64,000 nt of DNA from NCBI GenBank assembly GCA_017635595.1, contig JAGBLF010000018.1, positions 1 through 64,000 on the forward strand, given 5' to 3'. A model generated the notes under the pieces. The model made no database searches and was not told where the DNA came from. It worked only from the letters and a program-made list of their open reading frames with translations. The translations under genes were made by a program, and so were the position numbers. This DNA is from Alphaproteobacteria bacterium (lineage in GTDB: Bacteria > Pseudomonadota > Alphaproteobacteria > RF32 > CAG-239). Positions 35,207 to 44,846 of the stretch are shown here, piece after piece; position 1 is the first letter of the stretch, and each line of letters starts with the position of its first letter.

Positions 35207-35658
35207 TTAGGCCGTTCAAGGAAGTTCCGATCCTCAGGTTTTTGCGGTTTATACACAAATAAATTGGTTGTTGACGGAATATCATAAGTACGATGCCAAT
35301 AACCTTTTTTCTCCATGCATAAACGATAATCACGCGGGTTGGAATCGGCCGAATCGCGAATAGAATTGACGAGTAACGGCGATGCGCCGCGGTATGGAAT
35401 ATAACTTGCCCAAATTCCTTTTTCTTTATGCCAATTTACGTGAATGTCATAACGGTATTCTTCGCTGTAGAACAGGCTTTTAAAGTTAGGCCAATGAAAC
35501 CAGCCTTCGGCTTCGCGCAGACATTCGGAGTGATCGCGTGAAAACTTTGCAACACCGGTATTTTCACGCTCCCAGTTATAAATAACTTGTCCTTTGCCAC
35601 CCCATGACGAACACGCTGTTAACAGAAACAATAAAAATGTGCAAATTAAATTTTTCAT
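35197..35658 (-). CDS. Small hypothetical lipoprotein
   Basis: A 153-residue protein with a short signal peptide and lipobox LTAC (Cys16), so it is probably a lipidated envelope protein. The mature part is rich in W, Y and charged residues (FSRDHSECLREAEGWFHW; DYRLCMEKKGYWH), with two further cysteines that could pair. The DYRLCMEKKGYWH element is common in small lipoproteins of proteobacteria, but I cannot name the family. It lies 1 bp after the GST-like gene and overlaps the efflux channel gene tail-to-tail. Confidence 0.75.
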   Translation of the reverse strand: MKNLICTFLLFLLTACSSWGGKGQVIYNWERENTGVAKFSRDHSECLREAEGWFHWPNFKSLFYSEEYRYDIHVNWHKEKGIWASYIPYRGASPLLVNSIRDSADSNPRDYRLCMEKKGYWHRTYDIPSTTNLFVYKPQKPEDRNFLERPNYW

Positions 35659-35659
35659 G

Positions 35660-36325
35660 CTAAAAATCCAAATTTGTATAATGGTTAGAAGGGTAAATAC
35701 CTTTTATGCGGTCATTAAGTATTTCCTTAAAACTGGGACGAGATTTAATTTTAGAGTACCATAATTTTGCATTTTTATAATCTTCCCATGGTATATCACC
35801 AAGATAGTCAATCACGGAAAGCTGTGCGGCGGCACTGATATCTGCCAAAGAAAAATCACTGCCGACCAAATAATTATTGCGTTCGACAATCCAGTCAACA
35901 TATTCCAAATGAAAGCGCAAATTATTGATGCCGGCCTTTATCCTTTTTGATTCCGGAGGCTGATGCAAAGCAAACCGCTTATAAATTTTTTCACCGGCAA
36001 TGTATTGATAGACTTCACGATAAAATTTATTGTCAAACCAATCTACAAGGCGTCTTATTTCAGCCCGGTCTTTATTGCTGCCGCTAATCATTCTGTTTTG
36101 CGAATAGGTTTCTTCTAAAAATTCCGTAATAGCATAATTTCCGGAAATAATATTCCCGTCGTAAATAAACACGGGCAGTTCGCCGGCCGGATTTATTTTC
36201 ATAATATCTTTTGATAATGCCCACGGTGTTTCTTCTTTTAAGACAAACAGCATTTTTTTCTCGGCCATCAAAATCCGAACTTTGCGACAATGCGGCGATA
36301 TACTGCTGTGAACCAAAAGAACCAT
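35660..36325 (-). CDS. Glutathione S-transferase-like protein
   Basis: The 221 residues have an N-terminal thioredoxin-fold domain starting VLLVHSSISPHCRKVRI (Cys13 or Ser at the active site), the cis-Pro element GELPVFIYDGNIISGNYAI, and an all-helical C-terminal domain with SLADISAAAQLSVIDYLGDI. This matches the GST/SspA superfamily. It could be a detoxifying GST, a maleylacetoacetate isomerase-type enzyme or an SspA-like regulator. AAGGAGG lies just upstream of ATG36325. It is the middle gene of a three-gene minus-strand operon. Confidence 0.85.
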   Translation of the reverse strand: MVLLVHSSISPHCRKVRILMAEKKMLFVLKEETPWALSKDIMKINPAGELPVFIYDGNIISGNYAITEFLEETYSQNRMISGSNKDRAEIRRLVDWFDNKFYREVYQYIAGEKIYKRFALHQPPESKRIKAGINNLRFHLEYVDWIVERNNYLVGSDFSLADISAAAQLSVIDYLGDIPWEDYKNAKLWYSKIKSRPSFKEILNDRIKGIYPSNHYTNLDF

Positions 36326-36334
36326 AATGCCTCC

Positions 36335-37330
36335 TTATAAACCTTCCAGAACTTCGTCAAAGGTTTTCTGTTGAACTTCTTCTTCTTCAATAATATGTCC
36401 CGATTTTGATTTATTTTCAACACTATTATTAATTTGTTCAACTTCTTCTTGAGGCTGTTCGTCTTCAGTCGGAGTTTTGGCAAAAGCAGGCGGAACAATA
36501 CCGTCGTTTCTGGCGATTTCATCTTCGATAATACGGATAATTTCTTGTTTTACGGCCAATGTAAATTCCGGCGAAGAGAATAATTCTTGAAAAACTTTCG
36601 TATACTCCGATAATTTTGGCATAACTTTTGACAAGGCAATAAATACCGGGATTTTCCAAATAGGTCTTTTGGAAAAAGACAGGTATTTTTCGATACCGTA
36701 CTTGCTGGCGGCAATACGGTTGTAGTACAGGCTTCCGAGCATATAGTCGGCTTCACCGGTAAATAACAGGCGATATGCTTCATATGAAGAATCTACAAAT
36801 GTGACATTCATATTTTTAAGTTTTCTCAAAACAAAATCACTGAAGTATTCCTCACGGCAAGCTATGCCTTTATAATTTTTCAAATCATCGAAATTTTTGA
36901 ATTTCGAGCTGTTATCGGGCAGAGTAATTAAGTGTATCGGATTTGATATGATCGACGGATAAATCAACTCTAAGCCTTTATACAATTTAGTATCGGAATT
37001 GGCGCCGATAAACATTTGATATTTTCCGGATTTAACATCAATCAAAAGCAATTTGACACCCATACTGCGAAGTTCAGAGATTTCGCTCGTTTTACATTGA
37101 ATCTCGCGTTCTTTCAGCAACTTTAAAATAGGATTGATAAAAGCGCCGGAAAGCTTAGGATGAGAACCCGAGGTATCATAATAAGAAAAAGGTGGAAAAT
37201 CAGGCAGACCGACAATCTCAACCACCTCATTAAGATAGTTTATCTTCTTAATGAGCTTATCATTATTTTCGGCAAAGGCTCCACGGCTTAATAATAAAAA
37301 AGATAAAATGACAAGCCAAAACTTTTTCAT
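36335..37330 (-). CDS. Periplasmic solute-binding protein (family 3-like) with acidic tail
   Basis: The 331 residues start with a cleavable signal peptide (MKKFWLVILSFLLLSRGAFA). A bilobed solute-binding domain follows, with VGLPDFPPFSYYD near the start and YKGIACREEYFSDF, FTGEADYMLGSLYY and YLSFSKRPIW later on, as in amino-acid-binding family 3 proteins. The last 45 residues form an unusual acidic Glu/Gln tail. GAGGTGGATT sets ATG37330; a TTG four codons upstream overlaps that site. No permease or ATPase gene is adjacent, so transport is not assured and a sensor or amidase-like role is possible. Confidence 0.8.
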   Translation of the reverse strand: MKKFWLVILSFLLLSRGAFAENNDKLIKKINYLNEVVEIVGLPDFPPFSYYDTSGSHPKLSGAFINPILKLLKEREIQCKTSEISELRSMGVKLLLIDVKSGKYQMFIGANSDTKLYKGLELIYPSIISNPIHLITLPDNSSKFKNFDDLKNYKGIACREEYFSDFVLRKLKNMNVTFVDSSYEAYRLLFTGEADYMLGSLYYNRIAASKYGIEKYLSFSKRPIWKIPVFIALSKVMPKLSEYTKVFQELFSSPEFTLAVKQEIIRIIEDEIARNDGIVPPAFAKTPTEDEQPQEEVEQINNSVENKSKSGHIIEEEEVQQKTFDEVLEGL

Positions 37331-37378
37331 AATCCACCTCAACTAAGTATCTTATCTGTCAAATCGTAAATAAATTGT

Positions 37379-37436
37379 GTTAAAATAATTTTAACTCATT
37401 GCATAAAAACAATTCTTTTGTAACATAATACAAAAG
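37379..37436 (+). promoter_or_regulatory. Two palindromes in the divergent gap (solute-binding / MinD-like genes)
   Basis: GTTAAAATAATTTTAAC (37379-37395) is a 17-bp palindrome. CTTTTGTA-N6-TACAAAAG (37415-37436) is a perfect 8-bp inverted repeat ending 18 bp before ATG37455. Both could be operators controlling the divergent transcripts. Confidence 0.4.
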
Positions 37437-37454
37437 AAAAATAAAAAGTACAAG

Positions 37455-38249
37455 ATGGTAAATGTAGATAAAAATTTATTTTTGCGTCAAAGCAACAATA
37501 TTCTGGCCATCGCATCCGGTGTCGGGAGCATGGGTAAAACCTGGTTTGCCATGACGTTGGCGCAGGCAATTAATCATTTACAGCAAAGCGTATTGGTTGT
37601 TGATGCCGATAACGGATTATCAAATATCAGCTTTCAAACCGGGTTATCCGGAACGGTCACGATAAATGATGTTATAGATGGGGATTATTGTTTTAATCAG
37701 GCCGTGCTGTCGGTTAAGAAAAATTTTGATATTATCGGCGGTACGGCCGGCAGTGAAATTTTAGAAACCGTACCGACAGGGCGTTTGCAAATTTTGCGCG
37801 AAGATTTAATGATTATGGCGCAAAATTATGATAAGGTGATTATTGATATGCCGACATCCGATAAAATAATTACCCATTTTATTCCGCAAGACGTTAATTT
37901 GATACTGGTTTGCACAAATGACCCGTCCAATCTGGTTTCGACCTATAAATTTTTGCAGGATGCCGTTAGCATATACAAATATAAAAGTTTGCAAATTGTC
38001 GTAAATTATGCTAATTCGTATGAAGAGGGATTGCAAACATATAACACACTGCGCCGCGCGTGTGAGCAGTTTATAAAATCAACACCGCGACTGCTGGGGG
38101 TTATACGTCGGGATACCCGTGTCAGAGATGCCATTCGCAATCATGTTTTATTGCTTAACCGATATCCGAATTCGGAAGCGGCAGAAGATATGATGAATAT
38201 TGCACACAGATTGCTCGAGCAAGGAGAAAATATTGATGGAAAAGTATGA
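37455..38249 (+). CDS. MinD/FleN-like P-loop ATPase
   Basis: The 264 residues have a deviant Walker A in a form with substitutions, ASGVGSMGKTWFAMTLAQ (GSMGKT instead of GGVGKT). VVDADNGLSNISFQ and the Walker B-like KVIIDMPTSD follow, then a C-terminal half like FlhG/FleN (LGVIRRDTRVRDAI). Such ATPases position polar or membrane structures. No flagellar, min or chemotaxis genes are in the window, so the cargo is unknown. No strong ribosome-binding site precedes ATG37455. It overlaps the J-domain gene by 14 bp, suggesting a shared function. Confidence 0.85.
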   Translation: MVNVDKNLFLRQSNNILAIASGVGSMGKTWFAMTLAQAINHLQQSVLVVDADNGLSNISFQTGLSGTVTINDVIDGDYCFNQAVLSVKKNFDIIGGTAGSEILETVPTGRLQILREDLMIMAQNYDKVIIDMPTSDKIITHFIPQDVNLILVCTNDPSNLVSTYKFLQDAVSIYKYKSLQIVVNYANSYEEGLQTYNTLRRACEQFIKSTPRLLGVIRRDTRVRDAIRNHVLLLNRYPNSEAAEDMMNIAHRLLEQGENIDGKV

Positions 38250-39393
38250 TGCTTTAGGTTATTATGAAATATTGGGTGTTGCACCGGATGCCGATACGGC
38301 ATTAATAAAGCGTCAATACTATGAAAAAGCCAAATTTTGGCATCCGGATCACAATGAAAATCCGAATGCTGTCGAGTTTTTTCAAAAAGTATCTGTAGCC
38401 TACGAGGTGCTAAATGATGCCAAAAAACGTGCCGAATACGACTTGCTTTCAATTGTTTACTGCGAAAAAGATTTTCCGACATTGGGCTCATTAAAAATAT
38501 ATAAAAATCAATCCGATAAAACAGATGCCGCTTTGCGTGTATTAAAACAGCGCAAAGTTAAAGCTTCGGGCTCTAAGTGTGAGGTTAGAGAAACCAAAGA
38601 TATTTGCAATATTAAAGAAGCCGGAAACATGGTGCTGTCCACGTCTATTTCCAATTGGCTCTGCGGTTGGTGGGGCAGAGGCGGTTTTAATAAAACGATA
38701 AATGCCATCAAATTTAATATGCAGGCGGCAAAAGCTTTGGATATGGATAACCTGAAATTGCTGATTCATAATGCAGTGGCTTACGAACAGGAAAATAATA
38801 CCGAAATGGCGTGGATATACGCCAAGCAGGCTGAAGCCATGGTGCGCTTTGATGCGCAAACAACAGGGCAGATTGCCAAATTTATCGAAGCGTTAAATTT
38901 TAAACCGCAAAAGAAAATCACCATTCCGTACTGGAATGATAAAGAACTTAAACGCCGTCAAATGCTGTTTCCGTCAGTTTTAGTAATGTTTGTCGTGTTT
39001 GTGCTGTTGCTGTCGGGAGTTAAACAAGGTTTACTTCAAGTTAATAAAACAGTCAGTGACGGATACTATGAAGCCGTGATGATAAGCGGCCGGATTGTAC
39101 CGTCGGATATGGTTGAAAGCCATATAATTAAAGTCGACAGCGACGGAACAAGCCGTGAATATCTGGTCCATTTTAAGCATAATTGCACGATTTACTACGG
39201 ACCTGATACGCGTTATACGCCTATGGCCGAAGGCCTTGAGGGACAAACGGTGCGTATTACCGGACACACGTTCAACAAAGCATGGCTCAGGGTAGTATTG
39301 GATAACGGCGAAATCGGCTATGTTCATAAAAGCAATCTTGAAAAAGGTATGGGAAATCCCGTGCCGTCAAACAGTCAGGTATACAGAGGATAA
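38236..39393 (+). CDS. Membrane-anchored J-domain protein with C-terminal SH3-like domain
   Basis: The 385 residues start with a J domain (YYEILGVAPDADTALIKRQY; HPD in FWHPDHNENPNA) that would stimulate a DnaK-type chaperone. A helical middle region, a single membrane helix (about 243-262) and a C-terminal domain (about 295-370) follow. The C-terminal domain holds the bacterial SH3-like pattern YTPMAEGLEGQTVRITG...WLRVVLDNGEIGYVHKSNL. The J domain would be cytoplasmic and the SH3 part periplasmic. AAGGAG sets ATG38236. It is translationally coupled to the MinD-like gene and lies 3 bp before tgt. Confidence 0.85.
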   Translation: MEKYDALGYYEILGVAPDADTALIKRQYYEKAKFWHPDHNENPNAVEFFQKVSVAYEVLNDAKKRAEYDLLSIVYCEKDFPTLGSLKIYKNQSDKTDAALRVLKQRKVKASGSKCEVRETKDICNIKEAGNMVLSTSISNWLCGWWGRGGFNKTINAIKFNMQAAKALDMDNLKLLIHNAVAYEQENNTEMAWIYAKQAEAMVRFDAQTTGQIAKFIEALNFKPQKKITIPYWNDKELKRRQMLFPSVLVMFVVFVLLLSGVKQGLLQVNKTVSDGYYEAVMISGRIVPSDMVESHIIKVDSDGTSREYLVHFKHNCTIYYGPDTRYTPMAEGLEGQTVRITGHTFNKAWLRVVLDNGEIGYVHKSNLEKGMGNPVPSNSQVYRG

Positions 39394-40521
<1,128 letters not shown>

Positions 40522-40522
40522 A

Positions 40523-41473
40523 ATGACAGCCGCTGAAAACGATATTATCGAAACTTTTAAAGAAGAAAACCGCAAAGAGGGTATCAGAGTTTTTGTTGCC
40601 GGCGGTTCGCGTTCGGGACATGACGAAATTTATGCCAAAGAAGCTTACAATCTTGGTAAGAAAATTGTCAAAATGGAGTTTAAGCTTGATTTCGGTTTAT
40701 CTAACAGCGGAATTATGGGAGCCGTGGCTAAAGGTGTTTTAGATGGGTGGAATAAAAGACAAATTAAGCAAAATAAGCAAGAAGAAATGCCGATACAAGG
40801 TATTACAACTTCAAAATATTTTGCACTGTACCAAACAGATGACAACTTAATTAAAAAAATGGATATTGTGGTCGCTAAAACACTTGAAGAGCGCAAGAGA
40901 ATGCTGTTGAAAGCCGATTTTGTTGTATTTGCTCCGGGTGGTGTTGGTACGTTGGATGAGCTGGCCTATGATTGTGTTGCCATGCAAGATGATATGCTTC
41001 CGATGAAACCATTTATCATTTATAATATTAACGGTTTTTTTCATCACTTGCTTGAATATCTTAAATTTATGGCATATGAAGGATTCGCCGAGCCGGTGCC
41101 GTTTATTGTGGTGGATGATGCTGATGAATTGGAAGTGGCTTTTCGCTTGTTGAAGTATCGATATAACAAGTGCGCCAACGGCAAAGAAGCTTATGCAAAC
41201 GCCCGTCAGCTTGTTTATGAATTACCTTATTTTATTAAGATGAAAACCAACTATGATATGGATGTTGATAATGTGATGATACATATCAATCGCATTAATG
41301 AACAAGGCGATGAACAAGACAGACAGTTTTTGCAAGACGAAATTGAAACAGCATATCTGGAAAAAGAAATTGAAAGAATGTATGATCGTTTGATGCACAC
41401 CGGACAAGATACAGGTAAAGTCAGTGAAAAATTGAGCCGGCTTAAAAAGAGAAGAAAAGATATTTTTAAATGA
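40523..41473 (+). CDS. LOG-family protein (cytokinin-type nucleoside monophosphate phosphoribohydrolase-like)
   Basis: The 316 residues contain the LOG/Rossmann signature VFVAGGSRSG near the N-terminus and the diagnostic PGGVGTLDELAYD (PGGxGTxxE, about 139-151), in a family once called lysine decarboxylase-like. Such enzymes release the base from nucleoside 5'-monophosphates. The protein is about 100 residues longer than minimal LOG proteins, and its C-terminus is helical and charged. AGGAG sets ATG40523; an in-frame Met 39 bp upstream lies inside tgt. The stop overlaps the ABC exporter start by 4 bp. Confidence 0.85.
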   Translation: MTAAENDIIETFKEENRKEGIRVFVAGGSRSGHDEIYAKEAYNLGKKIVKMEFKLDFGLSNSGIMGAVAKGVLDGWNKRQIKQNKQEEMPIQGITTSKYFALYQTDDNLIKKMDIVVAKTLEERKRMLLKADFVVFAPGGVGTLDELAYDCVAMQDDMLPMKPFIIYNINGFFHHLLEYLKFMAYEGFAEPVPFIVVDDADELEVAFRLLKYRYNKCANGKEAYANARQLVYELPYFIKMKTNYDMDVDNVMIHINRINEQGDEQDRQFLQDEIETAYLEKEIERMYDRLMHTGQDTGKVSEKLSRLKKRRKDIFK

Positions 41474-43206
41474 GTGTTTGGGCTTTTATATTCAAATATC
41501 TGAAAAAAACAAAAGTTATGGCCGGAATTATACTGATTGCCATTATTGCCCGCAGTATTGCCGATCGTGGTGAAATTTATGCTATGGCACAAACCATCGG
41601 ACTGTTGCCGAAGTATACGACCGATAAAAATGTTTTGAGCGATATTATCTTTTATATATGCCTGTTGGGCTTTTTTCTGGTAGCCGAGGGGGTAACCAAC
41701 TATATATGGCGTTATACGGGCGGCAAATTTCAGCCGTATTTTTCAAGCCTTGTATATAAAGATATTTTCACGACGGTCCATCACCAGTCCATGACATTTT
41801 TTAATGAAGAAATGGCCGGTAAAGTTGCTTCCAAAACCAAAAATATCGTTTCGGGTATTCGGGATATATACGGACACTTTGTCTTTGGCTTGATTCGTCC
41901 GGTAGCCGGCATACTTGTCAGTTTATTTCTGATTTGCCGTGCCGATTGGCTGACCGGAATGTGCATTTCGATTCTTAATCTTATTTTTATGGCAGCCATC
42001 ATCTTTATTCGCCGCAAAATAGGCTCTTTTGCCGAAAAACGTGCACGTTTTCATGCTGAAACGGACGGCGTTTTCATCGATACGGTTACCAACTCCGATT
42101 TAGTAAAAAGTTTTGCCAATTATTTTTATGAAAAAAGCAAATTTTACGGCGTATTGAAAAAAGCCGTTCGTTCGGAGCAAGATGAACGAACCAAAGATGC
42201 TCTGTTTGATTTAGAAGGCAAATGCGTTTTTTACAGCGCCTATCTCTTATCTTGTATTTCCGTTTTTTACAGTTGGTATCTCGGACGCTTGGAATTAGCG
42301 GATGTTGTTATGACAACGTCGCTTTTGACGGGATTAATGATGGAAGTTAATAATATCGGCTTTTTCGCCGGTGAATTTGCGCAATTATACGGACAGGTTA
42401 AAGACGGATTGGAACTTATTTTTCAGCCGTGTCTTGTTGCAGATGCGCCGGATGCGCATAATATTAAAATGCGCGGCAAAGCGATTAAATTTGATAAAAT
42501 TTCGTATCATTATAATAATAAAGATGACTTGTTTCAGAATTTTAATCTGCACGTTAAATCCGGTGAAAAAGTGGGCTTGGTCGGGCATTCGGGAAGCGGT
42601 AAATCAACATTGATTAAGCTGCTGGTCCGTTATTTCGATGTAACGGATGGTAAAATCACTGTCGGCGGTGAGGATATTCGTCAAGTTCGCCAGAATAGTT
42701 TGCGCGCACAAATAGCGGTTATTCCGCAAGATACAACCTTATTTAACCGCACAATTATGGAAAATATCCGTTACGGCAATGTCAACGCTACCGACGAAGA
42801 TGTCATAAAAGCCGCTAAAATGGCATATGCCGATGAGTTTATCAAAGAATTGCCCAATGGTTATGATAGTAAAGTCGGAGAGCGCGGTGTTATGCTCTCG
42901 GGTGGTGAACGTCAGCGGATTGCCATTGCGCGGGCCATTTTGAAAAATGCGCCGATTTTGATTTTGGACGAGGCAACGTCGGCGTTGGACAGCGAAAGCG
43001 AACAATACATTCAAAAATCATTGAAAAAATTAATGAATGGCAAAACGGTTATAGCTATTGCCCATCGCTTATCAACGCTTAAAGAAATGGACAGACTTAT
43101 TGTGATGGATAACGGCAAAATCATCGAAGAAGGTACGCATAACGAATTACTTAAGCGCAAAGGCGCCTATCACCGGTTTTATCAAATACAAAGTCTGAAC
43201 AGATAA
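41470..43206 (+). CDS. ABC exporter half-transporter (MsbA/multidrug type)
   Basis: The 578 residues combine a six-helix transmembrane domain (about 1-320) with a nucleotide-binding domain: Walker A GLVGHSGSGKSTLIKLL, Q-loop AVIPQDTTLFN, signature MLSGGERQRIAIARA, Walker B ILILDEATSALD and H-loop IAIAHRLSTL. A homodimeric exporter of lipid or drug is likely, and the substrate is open. ATG41470 overlaps the LOG gene stop. It is the last gene of the operon starting at 37455, and 70 bp separate it from fba, which has its own promoter. Confidence 0.93.
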   Translation: MSVWAFIFKYLKKTKVMAGIILIAIIARSIADRGEIYAMAQTIGLLPKYTTDKNVLSDIIFYICLLGFFLVAEGVTNYIWRYTGGKFQPYFSSLVYKDIFTTVHHQSMTFFNEEMAGKVASKTKNIVSGIRDIYGHFVFGLIRPVAGILVSLFLICRADWLTGMCISILNLIFMAAIIFIRRKIGSFAEKRARFHAETDGVFIDTVTNSDLVKSFANYFYEKSKFYGVLKKAVRSEQDERTKDALFDLEGKCVFYSAYLLSCISVFYSWYLGRLELADVVMTTSLLTGLMMEVNNIGFFAGEFAQLYGQVKDGLELIFQPCLVADAPDAHNIKMRGKAIKFDKISYHYNNKDDLFQNFNLHVKSGEKVGLVGHSGSGKSTLIKLLVRYFDVTDGKITVGGEDIRQVRQNSLRAQIAVIPQDTTLFNRTIMENIRYGNVNATDEDVIKAAKMAYADEFIKELPNGYDSKVGERGVMLSGGERQRIAIARAILKNAPILILDEATSALDSESEQYIQKSLKKLMNGKTVIAIAHRLSTLKEMDRLIVMDNGKIIEEGTHNELLKRKGAYHRFYQIQSLNR

Positions 43207-43213
43207 AAACTTC

Positions 43214-43241
43214 TTGCAAAAATTTATAAATCGCCTATATT
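43214..43241 (+). promoter_or_regulatory. Predicted sigma70-type promoter of fba
   Basis: TTGCAA (43214-43219) and TATATT (43236-43241) have a 16-bp spacer. The ribosome-binding site AGGGAGA precedes ATG43277. Confidence 0.6.
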
Positions 43242-43276
43242 CAAGCCAGTGAAAAATAATTTTTAGGGAGATAAAT

Positions 43277-44326
43277 ATGCCTTTAGTTTCTATGCGTCAA
43301 ATTCTTGACCACGCTGCCGAGCATAATTACGGTGTTCCGGCCTTTAACATCAACAATATGGAACAAATTTTAGCTGTATTACAGGCGGCTAAAAAAGTGA
43401 ATGCTCCGGTTATTATTCAAACTTCGACCGGTGCGCGCAAATATGCCGGTGATCCGATGATTCGTCATATGATTCAAGCCGGTATAGAGATGTTTCCGGA
43501 ATTGCCGATTTGTTTGCACCAAGATCACGGTTCAAGCGTTAATATTTGCCAATCAGCCATCGTAAACGGATTCTCCTCGGTTATGATGGACGGCTCGTTG
43601 GAAGCTGACGGCAAAACTCCGTCTTCATTTGAATACAATGTTCGCGTTACCCAAGAAGTTGTTGCTCGCGCTCACGCTGTCGGCGCTTCGGTTGAAGGCG
43701 AAATAGGTGTTATCGGTTCTTTGGAAACCGGAAAAGCCGATAAGGAAGATGGTATCGGTGCTGAAGGTAAGTTAGATAAAAAGCGTTTAGTTACCGATCC
43801 GGATGAAGCTGCCGAATTTGTTAATTTGACACATTTGGATGCTTTGGCTGTTGCCGTCGGTACATCTCACGGCGCATACAAATTTACTCGTAAGCCGGAT
43901 GGCGAAATCTTAGCAATTGATGTTATTGAGAAAATTCATGCCAAATTGCCGAATACGCATTTGGTAATGCATGGGTCTTCTTCGGTTCCGCAAGAATTAC
44001 AAGACTTAATCAATGCATATGGCGGTCAAATTCCGCAAACATACGGTGTTCCGGTAGAAGAAATCGTCCGCGGTATTAAATCCGGTGTTCGTAAAGTTAA
44101 CGTTGATACCGATTCGCGTATGGCTATTACCGGTGCTATTCGTCGTTTGTTCAATGAAAAACCGTCGGAATTCGATCCGCGTAAATATTTGAAACCGGCA
44201 ATTGAAGAAATGCAAAAAGTTTGCGAAGATCGTTATATTGCTTTTGGCGCAGCAGGACAAGCCGATAAAATCAAGGCAATTCCGTTGTCCGAAATGGCTA
44301 AACGTTATGCAGCCGGCGAAATTTAA
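43277..44326 (+). CDS. fba: Class II fructose-bisphosphate aldolase
   Basis: This zinc-dependent aldolase of glycolysis and gluconeogenesis cleaves fructose 1,6-bisphosphate into dihydroxyacetone phosphate and glyceraldehyde 3-phosphate. The 349 residues show [36 protein letters not shown] (Zn and catalytic His/Asp), [35 protein letters not shown] and [11 protein letters not shown]. The length and motifs match the CbbA-like long class II subgroup. It is a single gene with its own promoter and terminator. Confidence 0.95.
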   Translation: MPLVSMRQILDHAAEHNYGVPAFNINNMEQILAVLQAAKKVNAPVIIQTSTGARKYAGDPMIRHMIQAGIEMFPELPICLHQDHGSSVNICQSAIVNGFSSVMMDGSLEADGKTPSSFEYNVRVTQEVVARAHAVGASVEGEIGVIGSLETGKADKEDGIGAEGKLDKKRLVTDPDEAAEFVNLTHLDALAVAVGTSHGAYKFTRKPDGEILAIDVIEKIHAKLPNTHLVMHGSSSVPQELQDLINAYGGQIPQTYGVPVEEIVRGIKSGVRKVNVDTDSRMAITGAIRRLFNEKPSEFDPRKYLKPAIEEMQKVCEDRYIAFGAAGQADKIKAIPLSEMAKRYAAGEI

Positions 44327-44352
44327 TATTATCGCAAATGTTGAAAATAAGA

Positions 44353-44377
44353 GCCTCGGGATTTCCGAGGCTTTTTT
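44353..44377 (+). terminator. Intrinsic terminator of fba
   Basis: GCCTCGG (44353-44359) pairs with CCGAGGC (44365-44371), followed by TTTTTT. Confidence 0.9.
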
Positions 44378-44403
44378 ACCATTTAAAGAAGATTAATAAA
44401 ATT

Positions 44404-44748
44404 TCAAATTAGAGAAGCGGCCGAGACTCTCGACATCGCTGCGCTTGGCAAGAGTGACATTAAAGTAAAATTGTTATCATTGTTTTTATTTTTACCCGTC
44501 ATTCTTGAGCCAATATTTTTATCTGTCATTCTTGAGCCGCAGGCTCGAGAATCTCGGCAAATTAAAGAATCAGCCGAGATCTTCGACTGCGCTTTGCTTG
44601 TCAAAGATGACATTAAAATGATTTGGCCGAGATCCTCGCATTCGCAAGGATGACTTTTTTTGTTATCAACAAAAACGGAATTGGAATTAAGGCTCAGAAC
44701 CTCAGAACCTGCAGAAAGAGAGAGACTTTGCTTAGTTAAATTTAACAT
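44404..44748 (-). CDS. ORF built from leader module copy 2 and palindromic repeats
   Basis: On the minus strand, the ribosome-binding site AGGAGAAAGACAA precedes ATG44748. The 114-codon ORF starts MLNLTKQSLSLSAGSEVL. The first 35 codons are the conserved leader module; the rest is translated palindromic elements (RDSRACGSRMT and similar). It has no recognisable domain and ends just before the fba terminator. Unlike copy 1, the CT tract keeps the frame open. It may be a relic of a pilin-type gene or a repeat-derived peptide. Expression is uncertain. Confidence 0.4.
   Translation of the reverse strand: MLNLTKQSLSLSAGSEVLSLNSNSVFVDNKKSHPCECEDLGQIILMSSLTSKAQSKISADSLICRDSRACGSRMTDKNIGSRMTGKNKNNDNNFTLMSLLPSAAMSRVSAASLI
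44416..44651 (+). repeat. Tandem palindromic elements, second cluster
   Basis: Elements of the GTCAT...ATCTCGGC family: an inverted unit at about 44416-44462, a truncated unit near 44499, a full one at about 44526-44558, and inverted units at 44575-44613 and 44623-44652. Order and sequence match the cluster at 19650-19803 closely. Confidence 0.75.
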
Positions 44749-44846
44749 TTGTCTTTCTCCTGAAATATAAGTGATTATGCATAACACATAGAACAAAGTG
44801 CCATATTTTTAATATAAAGTAAAGTATGACGAAAGTAATAGGACTT
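44652..44846 (-). repeat. Leader module, copy 2
   Basis: This copy of the block of about 195 bp is shared with 19804-20001 and 59087-59268. Its minus-strand 5' end abuts the atpF stop codon, and it contains the start of the ORF at 44404-44748. It shares an intact ribosome-binding site and ATG with the other two copies. Confidence 0.85.
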
